Part shown: one piece after another, positions 61,101-64,000 of the stretch
Layout of the letters: every line of letters starts with the position of its first letter
Position numbering within the stretch: position 1 is the first letter of the stretch
Source of the DNA: Prunus persica
Taxonomy: Eukaryota; Streptophyta; Magnoliopsida; Rosales; Rosaceae
Assembly (NCBI RefSeq): GCF_000346465.2
Contig: NC_034009.1
Location: forward strand, 42,231,897-42,295,896
Reading direction: 5' to 3'
DNA: 64,000 bases
Notes under the pieces: model-generated
What the model was told of the DNA's origin: nothing
Seen by the model: the letters and a program-made list of their open reading frames with translations, nothing else
Databases searched by the model: none
Translations under genes and position numbers: made by a program

Positions 61101-63016
61101 CATGCTTTATTAATTAAAAGCAGGTCTTTCTTGTTTTGCAAGTTTGAATTTTACTTCTCCTTCCTTGCTAGCTTCACTTTCAATTTAAATATTGTTCTAT
61201 TGTTTGGACTCTTGTCAGGAGGAGGTCTGTGTTGAGGGTCTTCGTATTCTTAATATACAAGTTTTACGATATTTTTTTAGGGATACTATTTGTCTCTTTT
61301 CCTGTAAAGAGAAATTCCTTCATACAAATCACGGTTTGACATATGTGTAAAAACTTCTGATAAGTCTATTGTCTCCTGATGGGCATTGATAGACCTCAAA
61401 GAGCGCTCTATAAAAATACAAATATGATGTGAAACACTTTGAAAATGAAATTCATGATATTTTAAAGTTATTTGAGAAAAAAAAGTAAACCAAGAAAAAA
61501 AAGGCATTGCTGTAATTTATGTCGTTGTTTAGTATAGAAGAGGCATCCTCATTACTTTGAGTCACATCATAAACTGACTTGACATGTCATTGCATTACTA
61601 ACATGGTATAAGTGGAAGAGGAGAAAAAATCATGATTTTTTTGGATCATAAATCTTGCACAGATAATAATTAATGACTGGTATAAATTGTGTTTGTACAT
61701 AATTTATGCATTATTTATTTATTTTATAACCATGATTGCAAGAACCAACATTCTTGCTTAATTAGTGTAATTTGATTTGTAATTGATCACAAACAAAAAT
61801 CAAACATATAGGGAGAGATTTGGACTTGAAGTGGTCCCTGGCCATTTTGTGATCAGTGCTCCAAGATAGTGCTATAACACTGTCTTTTTCTTGCATCGTG
61901 AACAAGTTTACTACAATGGGGACATATATAAAATGGACCCCTCTACTCAAAATCTGCATTGTATAATGTGGATTATATGCATCACTTATATATATATAGT
62001 TATTCTCTTATTGATGTTTGAAAATTATTATCGTGCAGCTGTCATTATAAAGAAAGAGAAAAGTAAGAGATGATTGCATTCACTATATTACACGTATTTC
62101 ATTTGGCACTTTTTCATTTTTGGATTGCACTTGTCCGGAGGTAGAAGATGATTTTATTTGGAGTTATGCCTTTGGTAGGAAATTTTGTATTAAAATAATT
62201 ACTTGAAAAACAATGGAATAACCTGAACATTGCAAGACAGATTTGTCAAGAAGTTGTAGAAACTCAACGAAATGCGTAAAGTTAAAACCTCTGGTTGGTC
62301 AAAGGTAGAATTGGTATATATTCTACGCAGTGTTTAGATCCCACTTTAACTTGTTTCGACAAGAGAATCTTTTTTCAAGAAAATAGGCTTATAGTTCTAG
62401 TGGTAAAAATGTTTCCACACTCACCATGGGAATTCAACTCTCACCCGCCACGCTTTTAAGGAAGCAGTCTCCTAACCTTTTGATTCAACCTGGATTGATC
62501 AGCCTAAGAAGAAAGTTCACATACATATTCACAAAATTTTATGGGCTCCTTTTAAAGGGCACTTTTGGTGTTAAGCTTAATTTTCAGGGTTTCATTAAAC
62601 AAATTATAAACCGAAACAACACGTAATGTAATCAATTCACATGTTATAATATAAACAAATATAATTCACTCGTGTTATAACACTAGAACTAACTATACAA
62701 CGTTATAGTATTATCGTCACACTAAAATATTACTTGTATTTTAGTACCACACAATAATTTTCCGTTCTGAGACAAAGCATGCGGTATTGAAAATTAGAAA
62801 TAGCAATGGATTTATGTCAATTTCAGGGTATCTCTAGTTAAAATGATTACTTTTTATTTTTCTGAATACAAAGGTTTGTTTGAAGGATGTTATTATTGGG
62901 TGCATTGCATTGGGGTCACAGTGGTCCCTCCCTGCCATTCTATTACAATATTGAGGCCGAAAAGTACAGGCGTTTACAAGAGAGATACTTTCGTCAGGTA
63001 GTGCCGTGAAACAGAG
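52145..63016. other. Long AT-rich intergenic region
   Basis: About 10.9 kb between ERGIC3-like and TPP with no supported gene; open frames here are short and resemble no family I know. The first 200 bp is the probable ERGIC3-like 5' UTR and promoter. Bases 55670-56050 are GC-richer with repeated gtgggcccc/tgggcccat motifs (TGGGCC-type plant promoter sites) and could be regulatory. MITE relics lie at 58296-58418 and 61270-61355. An unrecognised non-coding RNA cannot be excluded. Confidence 0.45.
58296..58418. mobile_element. MITE-like foldback element, second copy of the 46088 family
   Basis: It shares ctttcatgcaac, aataacacaataacat, ttgttattggttgaagatag and tgttacaagtaagttttt with the element at 46088-46230, in the same order. 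The left arm has lost about 20 bp, so the foldback is shorter than in the first copy. No clear target duplication is seen. Confidence 0.6.
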
Positions 63017-63398
63017 TTATAAATTGACAAGCGACCCCATGTCAAATACTTGTGAAGCCAGTGCGCGTGTGCTGTGATTTTTCAACCTTTTTCCTCAGGT
63101 TTTGTTCTATTAAAACCCTCGCCCTTCCTCTGTTTCCTCCCCAAGAACCCACCACAAAGAAGACAAACAAAAAACCAGCTCCTCTGTTTTTTCTCTGCTC
63201 TCTTTTCCTCTTCCTCTGTTCCCTCTTTCAATCCCAACCCTTTTCCTCAAATTCATCGGTCTTTCAAGGTATATAAACACAATCATTCAAATGGGCTTTC
63301 TCAAAATCATTCCATCAAATGAAAAAAAATTAAAGTTCTGTGTTTGCTTTGATGTGGCTAGAGTTTGAAAGTTTGTTGCTTTCTTTGTATGTATGCAG
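63017..63398 (+). promoter_or_regulatory. Core promoter and 5' UTR intron of the TPP gene
   Basis: A TATA-like TTATAAATT is at 63017-63025. It is followed by a CT-rich leader (63100-63260) and a likely leader intron at 63269-63398, with donor CTTTCAAG/GTATAT and acceptor TATGCAG. The start codon lies 31 bp into the next exon. Leader introns are common in plant genes and often raise expression. Confidence 0.6.
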
Positions 63399-63429
63399 GG
63401 CTTGAACTGAAACTTGAAGAGAAACAAAA

Positions 63430-64000
63430 ATGACCAACCAAAATGTGGTTGTTTCTGATGCGAAAGGTGTGGCTGTTACAGTGGCTGTTACAGTGACTGT
63501 TGCGAACCAGTCCATGTTCTCTTCCTCTGTGCCGAAGCCAAGGACTGCTGAGGCAGGAGGAGGTGGAGGCTGCTTCACCATTCCCAGGAACATTAAGCTT
63601 TTGAAGGTTGAGACAGAAGGTGGAGCTGCCAGAGTCAATGCTTGGGTTGACTCTCTGAGAGCTTCTTCTCCACCTCGTGTGAAATCTGCCACTGAAACTG
63701 TGGATTATAGCTCTTGGAATGTAAGCATTGCCCTATATATGCAACTCTGTGTGTGTGTGTGTATCTGTTTTTTTGTTGTTGACAATTTTGATTAATTTGT
63801 TTCTGTTTTGATGGTCTTGGAAATACATATATATAGCTTCATCATCCTTCAGCTATGAGCATGTTCGAGGAGATAACAAATTATTCAAAGGGCAAGCAGA
63901 TTGTGCTCTTTCTTGACTATGACGGGACCCTCTCCCCCATTGTGGAAGACCCAGATCGAGCTTTCATGTCCAGAGAGGTTTATTTTTCACTCCTACCCTG
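63430..64000 (+). CDS. TPP: Trehalose-6-phosphate phosphatase, N-terminal part (cut by the window)
   Basis: The enzyme removes phosphate from trehalose-6-phosphate, a sugar-status signal, and so helps control growth and carbon use. Exon 1 (63430-63720) starts [14 protein letters not shown], the N-terminus typical of TPPA/F/J-type proteins, and has a variable Gly-rich part (EAGGGGGCF). Exon 2 (63837-63977) carries [13 protein letters not shown] and the HAD phosphatase motif [21 protein letters not shown], with nucleophile Asp124 and Asp126. The next intron begins at 63978 and the window ends inside it. The 144 residues seen have no lesion. Full-length relatives are about 370-390 residues, so the catalytic domain continues beyond the window. 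Confidence 0.94.

Overview
This is a 64 kb piece of a plant nuclear genome. It is gene-sparse and AT-rich, its genes carry many GT..AG introns, and its gene families are plant-specific (AP2/ERF factor, MIK2-type LRR receptor kinase, trehalose-phosphate phosphatase, plant GH3 xylosidase). A core eudicot is clear. A woody rosid such as a member of the Rosaceae is my guess from family resemblance, not something proven here.

Layout, left to right. (1) 1-4154, minus: a GH3 beta-D-xylosidase of the BXL6/BXL7 type, six exons, cut by the window edge just before its C-terminus. (2) 5454-5949, minus: three exons of a broken copy of DPH5 (diphthamide biosynthesis), followed at 6027-6347 by an array of 22-bp palindromes. 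(3) 7283-14540, minus: a MIK2-like LRR receptor kinase split inside its kinase activation segment by a 4,075-bp PIF/Harbinger DNA transposon (7981-12055, TSD TTA). The element carries a broken Myb/SANT-like ORF1 and an apparently intact DDE transposase. (4) 14601-17870: old duplications of non-coding DNA. (5) 17911-22041, minus: a second, decayed LRR kinase copy, cut up by a LINE RNase H fragment, two poly(A)-tailed insertions at one spot and a 1.6-kb solo LTR; it contains seven 144-bp LRR-pair repeats. (6) 23206-24844: an old hAT-like element holding a younger hAT element (23322-24253, 8-bp TSD), which has captured an exon of monodehydroascorbate reductase. (7) 26299-31390, plus: a nine-exon WD40-repeat protein. 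(8) 37245-38295: a non-autonomous Harbinger relative of the 7981 element. (9) 41369-42505, plus: an intronless RAP2.4-type AP2/ERF transcription factor with a stress-type promoter. (10) 47157-52144, minus: a 13-exon ERGIC3-like ER-Golgi cargo receptor. (11) 52145-63016: a long AT-rich intergenic stretch with MITE relics. (12) 63430 to the end, plus: the start of a trehalose-6-phosphate phosphatase.

The apparently intact genes are unrelated single loci with housekeeping, wall, stress and trafficking roles; nothing suggests a gene cluster acting in one pathway. The most notable content is transposon biology: a receptor kinase knocked out by a transposon whose removal would restore the frame exactly, a small satellite relative of that transposon nearby, and a gene exon carried inside a hAT element. 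Exon borders were set by hand from GT/AG sites, frame continuity and family knowledge; no alignment or transcript was available.
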